Below are positions 26,856-36,107 of a stretch of 64,000 nt of DNA, piece after piece. Within the stretch, counting starts at the first letter, position 1. Each line of letters begins with the position of its first letter. The DNA lies in contig JAFECG010000028.1 in the NCBI GenBank assembly GCA_018242215.1, forward strand, positions 62,001 through 126,000, in the 5' to 3' direction. Source of the stretch: Pseudomonadota bacterium. Its GTDB lineage: Bacteria > Pseudomonadota > Alphaproteobacteria > Rhizobiales > Hyphomicrobiaceae. The notes below the pieces were generated by a model, which saw nothing but the letters and a program-made list of their open reading frames with translations, had not been told where the DNA came from and searched no databases. The translations under genes were made by a program, and so were the position numbers.

Positions 26856-29800
26856 ATGGGCCGCAGGCACGTTCCTACGCTCGATCGTGATCGCGACACT
26901 GGCGTTTTCAAGGCTCGCTTTGCGCGACAACCATCGGTCGCCCGTCTTCTAAGGCCCCAGGCGCCGCCGTGTTTCATTTCGGCGTTGGCGCTGGGCCTGA
27001 TCATTGGCGGGGGGCCTGCTGCTGCGCAGCCAAACGGGTGCAACGCGACGGGCTCAAATCTCACCTGCACAGGGACCGTTACGAATCCGAATGCGTTCAC
27101 TCCCACATCAGACTTCACCGTCGACATAGGAACGACGACCCCATCAGTCTCGCCCGCATACATCACGCAGAACAACGGGTTTGCAGGCATCAAGGTCAAT
27201 GCCGGCGATTTCGGCGGCACCATTTCGATGACAACGGGATCGACGATTTCCGTGGGCGCCGGACCAGGGACGAGCCGAAACGGCATGGTCGTCGCCAGCT
27301 ACGGAGAGGGTGCCACAAGAACGTACACCCTCAACATCGACGGCACGATCACGTCGAATGCATCCGATGGTGATGCGCTGCGCCTGGAGGGTTCGAGCTC
27401 CACTATCTTTGATGCCACGTTCGGAAGAAACGCGCATTTAGGGGGCGGAACTGGGGATGATTCCGTCATGATCACAGGCGCCGAGAGCATGCTCCTGAAC
27501 AATTATGGCATTCTCGAAGGCGGTAGCGCCCATCCGGATACTGGAGGTGAAGGGATCAACGTCGGCGACGGAACGCGCATTGGTGCCGAGGGCGTCACGA
27601 TCCACAACTATGCAACGATTGCCGGGACCGGCAACGCCGGTATCTATGGCGGCCAGGGTATCACTGTTTTCGCGGAGGGCGACGTAACGGTTACGAACTC
27701 GCGGAATGGCGACATTACGGGAGCGTCACAGGGCATTCGTGTCGAAGCGGACGGAATGGTCAGCATAACGAATGATGGCCACATCCAGGGCAACTCCAAA
27801 TCCGGCGTCGAAATCGCCGACGCGACCACCGCAAACGTGACGAACAGAAGCCGGAATACGATCTCGGGCGCTACCGACGGCGTTTATGTCCATGACGTGG
27901 ATGCGGCCAATATCAACAATAGTGGTGGACATATCATCGGGAACGACGGCGACGGCGCGCGCGTCGATGACATCAGCGGCAATGTGACGGTGGTCAACCA
28001 CCTTGGCCTTCTTCCGAATGCCTCGACGATCGAGGGTTCGGACAACGGCCTCAGGATGACGGACGTGGACGGAAATATCTCTGTCGACAACCGTCTCGGC
28101 GGCAAAATCATTGGGCATGGCGACGATGGCATTCGGGTGCATGACACGAACGGCAGTGTGACGATCGACAACTCGCTCGCCGGCACCGTCACCGGTCATG
28201 ATGACGGAATTCACGTCAGCGATACGCGCCACGACGTTTCGATCGACAACAGCGCGGGCGGCAGCATTGCAGGCACACACGACGACGGCATAGACGTCAG
28301 CGACGTTCGCGGTGACGTGACGATATCCAACGACCTGGCCGGGAGGATTTCCGGCCGCGACAACGGAGTGCAAATTGACGGCGTCCGCGATGACGTTGTC
28401 GTTTCAAACGATCTGGCGGGCGAGATCAGCGGCCAGAACGGCGCAGGCATCGATATCGATCACGTTCACGACGACGTATCGATTTCGAACGTCGCCGGAA
28501 AGATCGCGGGGGGCGGCCGAGGCGTCGACGTTTCGAACGTCGGAGACGACCTGCAAATCGACAATACCGCCGGTCGGATTACCGGACAGGACAGCGACGG
28601 TATCCGTGCCGAAGACATCGGCGGTGAGGTGGAGATCACCAATGGCCTGCTCGGCGCTATTTCCGGACATGATGACGGCGTCCAGGTCAGCGATGTCGAT
28701 GATGGCGTTACGATCGACAACAGCCATGGCACCATCACCGGATCACACGATGACGGCATAGATATCAGCAACGTGCATGATGATGTAAATGTCGGCAATG
28801 GTTTCGGCGGCAACATCACTGGCAACGACAATGGCGTGCAGATTCGTGACGTCCGAGACGACGTGGCGATAGCGAACGCTCGTGGCGGCACGATCACTGG
28901 CGAACACGGCAACGGTATCGATATCGGCGATGCCCGCGGCGACGTATCGATCGACAACCGCAATGGCGGAAGCGTCCAGGGCAATGACTCAGGTGCGAGC
29001 ATTGCAAACGTTCGTGGCGATGTCTCAATTGCCAATGCTGGCGGCACGATCACGGGTCAGCATGATAATGGTATCGACGTCTCGGACGTGCGCGGCGACG
29101 TCGGGCTCCATAACTGGACCGGCGAGATCGTGGGACATGATGACGGCCTGCACGTTCGCGATGTGCACGATGACGTCACCATCAGCAACAGCTTCGGCGG
29201 CTCAATCACTGGAACGCACGACGACGGCATAGACATCGGCGATGTTGGAGACGACGTCCGCATCGACAACCGTTTCGGCGGCGATGTCAGCGGGCGCGAC
29301 AACGGCATAACGATTAAAGACGCTGGCGATGATGTCGCCATTGCAAACAGCTTTGGCGGCAGGGTCTCGGGAGATCACGGCAACGGCATAAGCATTCGCG
29401 ACGTCGATGACGACATCAGCATTGACAACCGTTTCGGGGGCGAGATTTCGGGACGGTATACTGGCGTGAATATTCGCGATGCCGATGGAGACGTCTCGAT
29501 CGCGAACAGCTTCGGGGGCGAAATACGCGGCTATCTTCAGGATGGCATCAACATCGACGGCGTCGACGGAAATGTCCGAATCGGAAATCAGATTGGCGGC
29601 TCCATAGAAGGTCGCCGTGACGGTATCCGCATCGATCATGCCGAAGGCGACGTCAGAATTGATAATACTTACGGGGGCATCCGCGGGCGGAATGATGCCG
29701 GTGTTGATATCAGCGCCGATGGCGCAGCCATTATTAACAACGGCGCCGGCGTTATTCGTGGACGGACGAACGCGATCTCGATCGATGCCGATACCGCCGA

Positions 29801-31595
29801 AATCAATTCTTCTGGTTTGATCGAGAGCGGAAGCATCTTCCGTCCGACGATCCTCCTGTCGACCGAAAACGGCGCGACGCTAAACAACGACGACGGCGGG
29901 CTCATCCGCGGCTTCCGGAGTTCGCCCTTCGATCTCGCCATTAGAGCACAAGGCGGAGCGGTTGCGATCAACAATGCAGGGACAATCATAGGCCGCGTCA
30001 ACCTGTCGGATGCCGGAAACACCGGGTCACCAAACACATTCAACAATAGCAGCAATGATAGCTGGCATGTGCTCGGCATCAGTCAGCTCGGAAACGGCTT
30101 GGCGGATACCTTCAACAACACCGGAACCATATACACGACAGATCCCGCTCATCCAGGCCACGGCGATTTCACCGAACTCGCGGGAGTTGAATATTTCAAC
30201 AATGGCGGTGTCGGCGGCACTGGCACGATTGATCTGCAGGACGGCTACACGGGCGATGTCTTTGCACTGAGCCCGACGGGGGGCGGAACCCTGCTTTACG
30301 ACGGAACGCCAGGCAAGAGCGCATTGAAAGTCGATAGCTTCCTCAGTACGGCGGCGAATTCCAGCTCCGATACGCTCCTCATCGACGGCAACGTTACGGG
30401 TTCGACGGCAATCTACGTCAATAATGTCAATTCGGGTTTCGGCAGCTTCAATCCGAATGGCACCGATGTAGTCGAAGCCACGGGCGCGCTGCCCCCAAAC
30501 AGTTTCTATTTGGCGAACGGCCCGATCGATACAGGCATGTTCACGTATAACCTCTATCTCAACGGGCCGAACGATTGGGTGCTCGCGAGCGCTCCAAACC
30601 ATGTCTTCTTCGAACTCCCGAGCTTGACGTCAGCCGCCCAGTCGATATGGCACAACGCGGCGGGTGCGTGGCTGGATCGTACGGCGGATTTCCGGGCAGC
30701 TCTTGAAGGCGCTTGCGATGCAGGCAGCCTGAAAGATCCGAAGATGGAATGCACAAGGCCCAAGTCCGGTGCCTGGGCCAAGGTATTGGGATCGTCCGAG
30801 TCACGCTCCGTCGACCACGGCTTCTCAGTTTTGGATTCGGTTCAGCACCATACCGTCGACACTCAGCTCGATGGTGGCGGCATCATTGGCGGCTACGACG
30901 TGATACGAAGCACGGATGATGGTCCGGGAATCTGGATGGCCGGCGTTATGGGCGGCTATCTCCGCTCATCGCTCAATTTTGATCACTCGGCGACAGATGC
31001 GGAGTTTGAAGGCGGTGCGGTCGGCGGCTATCTGACCTATCTGCGCGGCGGCTGGTTCCTTGACGGGCAGGTGCTGGCGAACCTCGGTACGGTCCGCTAC
31101 TCCGGAAGCTTCTCCCAGAAAGACCATGCTAACGTGACCTCCATCGGTGGCGTATTCGATACGGGTTACCGTATGGCCTACGGGACAGGCTTTATCGAGC
31201 CCGGTGCGACGCTTTCCTACGTCAATGCCGACATTGACGATCTTGCCCTCTATGGAACGTCCGTCAACTTCACGAATGGCGACAGTCTGCGTGGACGCGT
31301 CGGTGTGCGTCTCGGAACCACGGTCGTCCGGGAGCAAGCGAAGTATGAGCCATTCATCGGCGTCAGCGCTCTCTATGAGTTCCTCGGCGATAATACGGCG
31401 GACGTAACGAGCGGAAATTATGTTCTCAAGGCAACGGACAATCTAACCGGCGCCCTCGGCGAGGTCTCGGGTGGCATCAACGTCTTCAGCCTGACAGGGA
31501 ACGGGTTGTCGGCATTTGCCAAGGGCGGAATTGAGTTCGGCAAGGATGATCTTCTCGAATACGGCGGGACCCTTGGCGTCAGAGTCGACTGGTAA
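26856..31595 (+). CDS. Giant autotransporter adhesin with Asp-rich 26-27-residue repeats
   Basis: A 1579-residue type Va secreted protein. A long N-terminal region (about residues 1-58) carries a basic extension and a signal-peptide core ending GGPAAAQ. The passenger (about 60-1290) is a predicted right-handed beta-helix; residues about 280-960 are tandem repeats of the form N-x-x-G-G-x-I-x-G-x-D-D-G-I-x-V-x-D-V-x-D-D-V-x-I. The C-terminal about 280 residues (from GAWAKVLGSSESRS) form the autotransporter beta-barrel, ending in Trp (GVRVDW). TGGGGG-type purine-rich sequence precedes the ATG at about seven bases. The passenger is strongly acidic and Cys-poor (about four Cys in total), as expected for an exported adhesin. 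The ligand is unknown. A LuxR-type regulator lies at the far end of the locus. Confidence 0.9.
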   Translation: MGRRHVPTLDRDRDTGVFKARFARQPSVARLLRPQAPPCFISALALGLIIGGGPAAAQPNGCNATGSNLTCTGTVTNPNAFTPTSDFTVDIGTTTPSVSPAYITQNNGFAGIKVNAGDFGGTISMTTGSTISVGAGPGTSRNGMVVASYGEGATRTYTLNIDGTITSNASDGDALRLEGSSSTIFDATFGRNAHLGGGTGDDSVMITGAESMLLNNYGILEGGSAHPDTGGEGINVGDGTRIGAEGVTIHNYATIAGTGNAGIYGGQGITVFAEGDVTVTNSRNGDITGASQGIRVEADGMVSITNDGHIQGNSKSGVEIADATTANVTNRSRNTISGATDGVYVHDVDAANINNSGGHIIGNDGDGARVDDISGNVTVVNHLGLLPNASTIEGSDNGLRMTDVDGNISVDNRLGGKIIGHGDDGIRVHDTNGSVTIDNSLAGTVTGHDDGIHVSDTRHDVSIDNSAGGSIAGTHDDGIDVSDVRGDVTISNDLAGRISGRDNGVQIDGVRDDVVVSNDLAGEISGQNGAGIDIDHVHDDVSISNVAGKIAGGGRGVDVSNVGDDLQIDNTAGRITGQDSDGIRAEDIGGEVEITNGLLGAISGHDDGVQVSDVDDGVTIDNSHGTITGSHDDGIDISNVHDDVNVGNGFGGNITGNDNGVQIRDVRDDVAIANARGGTITGEHGNGIDIGDARGDVSIDNRNGGSVQGNDSGASIANVRGDVSIANAGGTITGQHDNGIDVSDVRGDVGLHNWTGEIVGHDDGLHVRDVHDDVTISNSFGGSITGTHDDGIDIGDVGDDVRIDNRFGGDVSGRDNGITIKDAGDDVAIANSFGGRVSGDHGNGISIRDVDDDISIDNRFGGEISGRYTGVNIRDADGDVSIANSFGGEIRGYLQDGINIDGVDGNVRIGNQIGGSIEGRRDGIRIDHAEGDVRIDNTYGGIRGRNDAGVDISADGAAIINNGAGVIRGRTNAISIDADTAEINSSGLIESGSIFRPTILLSTENGATLNNDDGGLIRGFRSSPFDLAIRAQGGAVAINNAGTIIGRVNLSDAGNTGSPNTFNNSSNDSWHVLGISQLGNGLADTFNNTGTIYTTDPAHPGHGDFTELAGVEYFNNGGVGGTGTIDLQDGYTGDVFALSPTGGGTLLYDGTPGKSALKVDSFLSTAANSSSDTLLIDGNVTGSTAIYVNNVNSGFGSFNPNGTDVVEATGALPPNSFYLANGPIDTGMFTYNLYLNGPNDWVLASAPNHVFFELPSLTSAAQSIWHNAAGAWLDRTADFRAALEGACDAGSLKDPKMECTRPKSGAWAKVLGSSESRSVDHGFSVLDSVQHHTVDTQLDGGGIIGGYDVIRSTDDGPGIWMAGVMGGYLRSSLNFDHSATDAEFEGGAVGGYLTYLRGGWFLDGQVLANLGTVRYSGSFSQKDHANVTSIGGVFDTGYRMAYGTGFIEPGATLSYVNADIDDLALYGTSVNFTNGDSLRGRVGVRLGTTVVREQAKYEPFIGVSALYEFLGDNTADVTSGNYVLKATDNLTGALGEVSGGINVFSLTGNGLSAFAKGGIEFGKDDLLEYGGTLGVRVDW
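27694..29740 (+). repeat. Tandem 75-81-bp coding repeats of the autotransporter passenger
   Basis: About 22 well-conserved units (from about 27996) and four weaker units before them, each encoding 25-27 residues starting at Asn. Units mostly alternate between a longer type with HDDG or HGNG (27 residues) and a shorter type with RDNG or similar (26 residues). The late part also alternates NSFGG and NRFGG starts. This indicates growth by duplication of two-unit, roughly 53-residue blocks. Confidence 0.85.
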
Positions 31596-31672
31596 GCGAC
31601 AAGGGGAGCAGGAGGGCGAAACTCTCCCTTCGCTCTCCTGCTCGGATGAATGCTTCCGACCGGAGAACCAAG

Positions 31673-32206
31673 ATGAGAACTGTTGTTGTGCTGGCGGCTG
31701 CGGTAGCCGCGTTGTCGATCGGGTCCGATATTGGGAATGCGGCAGGCTCTTCTTTGCATTCCGCCGCCGCTGGGCAATTCACGAGGCAGGTGATCGGCGA
31801 TTGGGTCGTCGCATGCGCATTGCCTGACGATGGGCATCGCTCGTGCATGATGACCCAAACCTTATCGAGCAGGAAGCTGAAGAAGACGGTGAGCGTTTTC
31901 ACGATCGGAAAGGATCGAGCAGGAAAACTGAAGGCGTCCATCCGTCTGCCGATCGGCGTCGCGCTTCCGGCGGGGGTTATCATCGGAATTGAAAACCAAA
32001 AGCGGTTCGCCGTCCCGTATTCGGCGTGTCATCGGATTGGATGTTTCGCGCCATTCGATCTCACAGAGCCAATGCTCGGGCAGATGAGAAAGGCCTCCAA
32101 AGTCTCCGCTGTCGCGCAAAGCGTATCGAAGCAAGCCCTCAATCTAAATTTTTCGACGCGCGGATTTCCAGATGCCTACGAAACCTATCTCAAGGAAGCC
32201 CGCTAG
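31673..32206 (+). CDS. Invasion-associated locus B (IalB) family protein
   Basis: A 177-residue exported protein. A signal peptide covers about residues 1-24. The IalB fold is suggested by GDWVVACALPDDGHRSCMMT, IRLPIGVALPAGVIIGI and YSACHRIGCFAPFDLT, with the two Cys pairs of the family. In Bartonella IalB aids erythrocyte invasion; in free-living relatives the function is unknown and probably concerns the outer membrane. ATG 31673 has GGAGA nine bases upstream and is preferred to 31646. It follows the autotransporter gene by 77 bp. Confidence 0.85.
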   Translation: MRTVVVLAAAVAALSIGSDIGNAAGSSLHSAAAGQFTRQVIGDWVVACALPDDGHRSCMMTQTLSSRKLKKTVSVFTIGKDRAGKLKASIRLPIGVALPAGVIIGIENQKRFAVPYSACHRIGCFAPFDLTEPMLGQMRKASKVSAVAQSVSKQALNLNFSTRGFPDAYETYLKEAR

Positions 32207-32219
32207 GAAAACCGACGAT

Positions 32220-32939
32220 ATGGCACAGACACGAAAAGCGAAGGTCGTCGTCATCCCTTCTGCGCAGACGGCATTCGGCGGAAGAATGGTCGAGATCCTT
32301 TTGCGGAAAAAAGATCGTCTCGCGCTTGGCGCTCCGCCGTCGCACTATCAAATACTGGATGCCACGCTGGATGGTTGCGAAAGGGCCTACGCTCAGCCGG
32401 TTGATCTGGATGATCCGGAATCGACGAACACTTTTTTTCAGATCGCCTTCGCACAGCTCGGTCAGCCGGCTGTCATCGTCTTGGAAACGCCATTTCTCGC
32501 ACGTCGACGCTTGACGGCGGAAAATGCAATCGAGATTGGAACACGCCGGTTATTGCACTGTATGGACGCTGCGCTTCCCTATACGGGCAAGGACCTCCAT
32601 TTCATTTGCATCACCCCACCATATGGACCTGCCGCGATCCCGATCGTGACGGCATTTCTGGCAGCAAAATGCGCCGCCGGTGCTGCGCCGGCGGCATTGC
32701 CGTGCGTGCGCTTGTCCGTAGTTTCTCCGTCGAGAGCCCGTCCGGCGAATGACGTCTCTTTCGCGAGGACCGTTGTCCATCTGATGAAAGAACCCCAAAG
32801 CCCCGATATCACGGAGACGATGTTGGCTCCTCAAAGAAAGCATCATCATTCGGAGCGGACCGCTTTCAGCAAACAAGAAGAAATTTTGGATACGAGCTCG
32901 AACGGCAGCGCGCCTAATCTCGATCCTGCGTGTAATTGA
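32220..32939 (+). CDS. Rossmann-like protein, degenerate SDR homologue
   Basis: A 239-residue protein. The pattern KVVVIPSAQTAFGGRMVEIL, then VDLDDPESTNTFFQIAFAQL, AVIVLETPF and FICITPPYGPAAIPIVTAFL follows the strand order of short-chain dehydrogenases. The Gly-rich TGxxxGxG motif and the Y-x-x-x-K catalytic pair are missing, so it is probably not a dehydrogenase. The tail is low-complexity. It begins 13 bp after the IalB-like gene and overlaps the convergent regulator by 26 bp. The family call is tentative. Confidence 0.55.
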   Translation: MAQTRKAKVVVIPSAQTAFGGRMVEILLRKKDRLALGAPPSHYQILDATLDGCERAYAQPVDLDDPESTNTFFQIAFAQLGQPAVIVLETPFLARRRLTAENAIEIGTRRLLHCMDAALPYTGKDLHFICITPPYGPAAIPIVTAFLAAKCAAGAAPAALPCVRLSVVSPSRARPANDVSFARTVVHLMKEPQSPDITETMLAPQRKHHHSERTAFSKQEEILDTSSNGSAPNLDPACN

Positions 32940-33618
32940 GCCGGTTTGCGAGCATTGCGGCGCGAGTCCGATTCGGCAACCTTAGCTTCTGCAAGACAGC
33001 GGTGACATGCCTTTTCACGGTATTCAACGAGCAGTCCAATTCCTCGGCAATTTCCGCATTGCTCTTGCCGGCTCCGAGAAGCATCAAGACCTCACGCTGC
33101 CTCGGGCTGAGCGTGTCGACGTCCGAATGCAGCGGCGGTTGCGAAGGAGCCTCGCCGAAGCCAGGGCCGAATTGCTGAAAAAGCGCCTTGGAAATCGTAT
33201 CCTGGATGAGACTCGGATTGAGCGTAACAGGGGCATTCATGGACTTCGAAGCTTCTTCTGCATCTTTGCCCTGAGGAAGCCACGCCGCTATATCGACGTG
33301 CATCAACACTGCCCCGGTTCCGATGTCCGCGCTGACGGGAACTCCAATGACCACGAACCATTCTTTCCGTCTTGGAGGGCGCGAAGGAAGGACGAAGGAG
33401 ATCAGGCTGCGTTTCCGCCTGAGAAGCATTTGCACCGCTGAGACGTGGTTATCCTCCTCGCAGTGATCGAAATAGGACTCACCGACCGGATAATGATTGA
33501 TCGCAGCTTTGCTGTTTGCATCCGATCCGCCCGCCTTCGTGCTGACATCGAGGATGGTGCCGCGGTTGTCGACGAGGACGACGTGTACTGGAGGCTCGCG
33601 GAGAGTTGGGATTTTCAT
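32914..33618 (-). CDS. LuxR-family transcriptional regulator
   Basis: A 234-residue regulator. The C-terminal HTH is clear: LSPRQREVLMLLGAGKSNAE and LDCSLNTVKRHVTAVLQKL. The N-terminal about 150 residues (VHVVLVDNRGTILDVS, FVVIGVPVSADIG) look PAS-like, with no acyl-homoserine-lactone-binding or receiver signature, so the signal is unknown. ATG 33618 is preferred to GTG 33639. The 3' end overlaps the convergent upstream gene. It probably controls the autotransporter-IalB locus. Confidence 0.88.
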   Translation of the reverse strand: MKIPTLREPPVHVVLVDNRGTILDVSTKAGGSDANSKAAINHYPVGESYFDHCEEDNHVSAVQMLLRRKRSLISFVLPSRPPRRKEWFVVIGVPVSADIGTGAVLMHVDIAAWLPQGKDAEEASKSMNAPVTLNPSLIQDTISKALFQQFGPGFGEAPSQPPLHSDVDTLSPRQREVLMLLGAGKSNAEIAEELDCSLNTVKRHVTAVLQKLRLPNRTRAAMLANRLNYTQDRD

Positions 33619-33806
33619 CGCTGTCCTGGCGCGCGCCACTGTGTGAGGGCCGGCCGAAGACTAGCGCATTAGAATCATCGCAGCCGGCGATAAGGCTGCT
33701 CAATTACCCGAACCTCTCAAACGCAGGCCAGACTTAGCGTACAAGAAATGCGCCGTTTTGCGCTCTTTGCTACTGATTAACCGCTATTCCGCCATTTAAG
33801 ATTGTT

Positions 33807-35363
33807 CTACGTGGCGTATGCTCGCCTTAAGATTGTGTAAACCGTGTGCTGATCTTCTGCCCGCAGGCCAACAAGCAACCCCGCCGCCAGCGCGGCGACT
33901 GACATCATCCCGGTTGTCCGAAGCGGATAATCGAAAAGAGAATGCACGAGCAGCAAAACCAAAGCTACGGCCGCGGCACGCCGGAGAAATAGATCGAGGT
34001 GCCCGGTTCTCGGGTTTTTCTCCAGCCACAAGCGCACCGTCCGACCGATCAACCAGATCACGAAGATCACAATCAAAGCGACGCCGACGAAGCCCGTCTC
34101 GAGCCAGACTTCGAGAAGATCATTATGTGCGTGGTTCGCGTAAGTCAGGCCGATATCAGAACGTTTCTCGAAAATCTGATAGACTGGAACGAAAGAGCCG
34201 AGCCCCGATCCGAAGGGCATATAGCTCATCGCCGCTGCTATGGTGTTTCGCGCAAACGGAATACGAACGTCTACGCTTGGATCGGATCCGAAGCGCTCTG
34301 AAATCCGGTAAAGGGCAAGCGGCACGAATGAAAGCAAAGCCGCGCCGGTCGTCATGAAAATCAGCCTGCTGAAGCCGCGACGTTGTACTTTGAGGCGAGG
34401 ATCGCCGATGCAAAAACAGAGCCCGGCGATCAGTGCGACAGTCGCTAGCGCAAGCCCCGCCCGCGATCGCGCCATCATTTCTCCTGCAAGCAGGATGACT
34501 AGGGCCGTGCCCCAACCTACGACCGCGACGACCGCGTTGACGTCAGTCCGCCTTCGGTGAGTCACTCGGCCAGCGGCCAATGTGGCATCGATGAAGTTTG
34601 CGCATGCGAAGAGCATGGCCACATACAGTAGGGCGGCGAAGTGATTTCGGTTTGCGAAAAAGCCGACAGCCTCTGTTCGATTGGTAATCGCATAGAAGCG
34701 AAGCACGCTGTTCGGCCCATGCGCGAGTTGCAAGAGGCCAAGAAAGGTTGCAGCGATTGCCACGACAATGACAATCCTGCTGAGGTTTCGCTTTTCGGCA
34801 TCGTCCAGCGTTAAAACGCTCATAAAAACCGCCATTGGCGGCAGTAACGAAAGCCCGCTCAGCCACGTCGCCTCGGGTGTCATCGTCATTGGCAACACGG
34901 GGATAGGCTGGCCCGTCAACCGATATGTTTCAGCGATGAGTTCTCGGCCCGGCAATAGAATCCACACATTGTGCGGTAGGGGCAGAAGCTGCACCGCTGG
35001 GATAAAAATCACCACACCAACGAAGATGAGCGGCCAGCGAAGGAGACGAGCCGAACCGGAAACGACGATAATCCAAACGGAGAGGATCAGGAGGGGAATC
35101 GAAAGGTATTGAAGAGCGACGTCGCCAAGCGATCCGCTGCGCGACGCACCACCAAACAGAATGCAGCTCGTGAGGATAAATCCGGTGAGCCAAGCTCTTC
35201 CGTTTTTCGCAAGGGCCTCCTGATAAGATATGCGACCGTGACTCTTCTTTTGAGACGCGCGCGCCATGCGCCTCCGACCGACTTTCATCGAAGAGCACAG
35301 CCCAGCCGAGAAGCTCTCGCTGTTCGTGGCCATCGGTTCGCCGGGTGGAGGGCGCGCGTTCAT
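33807..35363 (-). CDS. O-antigen ligase/polymerase family membrane protein (WaaL/Wzy-like)
   Basis: A 518-residue protein with about 11-12 transmembrane helices. The family motif is in the large periplasmic loop near YANHAHNDLLEVWLETG, as in Wzy_C/WaaL proteins that join undecaprenyl-linked glycans to an acceptor or polymerise them. The frame is open to 35528, but the first 55 residues are basic and the ATG at 35363 lies 17 bp after the upstream stop. ATG 35333 or 35267 are alternatives. With the FecR-like gene it forms a minus-strand pair divergent from the polysaccharide export operon. Confidence 0.85.
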   Translation of the reverse strand: MNARPPPGEPMATNSESFSAGLCSSMKVGRRRMARASQKKSHGRISYQEALAKNGRAWLTGFILTSCILFGGASRSGSLGDVALQYLSIPLLILSVWIIVVSGSARLLRWPLIFVGVVIFIPAVQLLPLPHNVWILLPGRELIAETYRLTGQPIPVLPMTMTPEATWLSGLSLLPPMAVFMSVLTLDDAEKRNLSRIVIVVAIAATFLGLLQLAHGPNSVLRFYAITNRTEAVGFFANRNHFAALLYVAMLFACANFIDATLAAGRVTHRRRTDVNAVVAVVGWGTALVILLAGEMMARSRAGLALATVALIAGLCFCIGDPRLKVQRRGFSRLIFMTTGAALLSFVPLALYRISERFGSDPSVDVRIPFARNTIAAAMSYMPFGSGLGSFVPVYQIFEKRSDIGLTYANHAHNDLLEVWLETGFVGVALIVIFVIWLIGRTVRLWLEKNPRTGHLDLFLRRAAAVALVLLLVHSLFDYPLRTTGMMSVAALAAGLLVGLRAEDQHTVYTILRRAYAT

Positions 35364-35380
35364 GGCGCCGACTTGAACGG

Positions 35381-35857
35381 CTAAGGGCTCGCTGGAGGTT
35401 CGCGATCGCCACCACTCAGCGCAATCGCGCCAGCGGCAACGCCGCCCACTGCCGCGGCACCGAGCAGATATGGCATGAAACTGTTTTGTGTGTTTTCGCT
35501 TGCCACCGTCTGCGTAGCGCTTGTCCAATCCTGCGTACCAAGCGCACCGGTGGTGTCACTGGAGCCGCCTGCTGTTCCCGATTCCCCCGCTCCTCCGCAC
35601 GGTGGCTCGGTCGGCACGTCGAACACCATCCCCATCCCAAGAAAAACCGTGCATCCATTTGGGAACAATACTTCTGCCGAGCTTCCAGGTTTCGCGAGAA
35701 CGGTATCGCCGACCGCCAATTCCGAAACGCTGTTGACGCTCGTTGTTCCGGCACCGCGACGGACAAGTGCTTCGCCGTGAAGAACTTTCAAGGTCGCGCC
35801 AACGGCTGCCGAGGCAGAAAGACAAACCATCGCCAGAATGAGAAATGTGCGAACCAT
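35381..35857 (-). CDS. Exported FecR-like domain protein
   Basis: A 158-residue protein with signal peptide (about 1-20). A FecR-type domain follows: VLHGEALVRRG, VGDTVLAKPGSSAEVLFPNG and CTVFLGMGMVFDV. It ends with a Gly-rich hydrophobic segment (YLLGAAAVGGVAAGAIALSG) and a short tail. GGGGGGA lies six bases before the ATG at 35857. The gene is transcribed with the WaaL/Wzy-like gene. FecR domains often sit in envelope glycan loci; a structural role here is inference. Confidence 0.75.
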   Translation of the reverse strand: MVRTFLILAMVCLSASAAVGATLKVLHGEALVRRGAGTTSVNSVSELAVGDTVLAKPGSSAEVLFPNGCTVFLGMGMVFDVPTEPPCGGAGESGTAGGSSDTTGALGTQDWTSATQTVASENTQNSFMPYLLGAAAVGGVAAGAIALSGGDREPPASP

Positions 35858-36107
35858 TGTCCCCCCGGCCTGAAAATAACACCAAAGAATCATATCAAAT
35901 CGACCGGACCGACGGAAGCGTGATCCCGAGGATGATTGGAGAGAAAAGCCATTGGTAGCGGAAAAATGCCGAGATCCACGCACGGAAAGTTGTGGAATAG
36001 CAACAGCGTTCCCCGCCAACAAGAAAGGGCATCTTGACTTCATCGAACGATGGGCCGATACCCAATCGGACTAGTCTATTATATGTATTACGGTCGGCGG
36101 ATTTTGG

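Noticed and set aside
29202..29639. Minus-strand frames within the autotransporter gene
   Set aside because: Repetitive shadow frames of the passenger.
27694..29740. CRISPR-like regular repeats
   Set aside because: The 75-81-bp period encodes in-frame protein repeats with conserved residues and has no invariant repeats or unique spacers.
35954..35961. GGTAGCGG upstream of the export operon, similar to the core of the E. coli ops element
   Set aside because: Only six to eight bases match and the same string occurs at unrelated places (for example near 15834 and 19367), so it is not evidence for an ops site.
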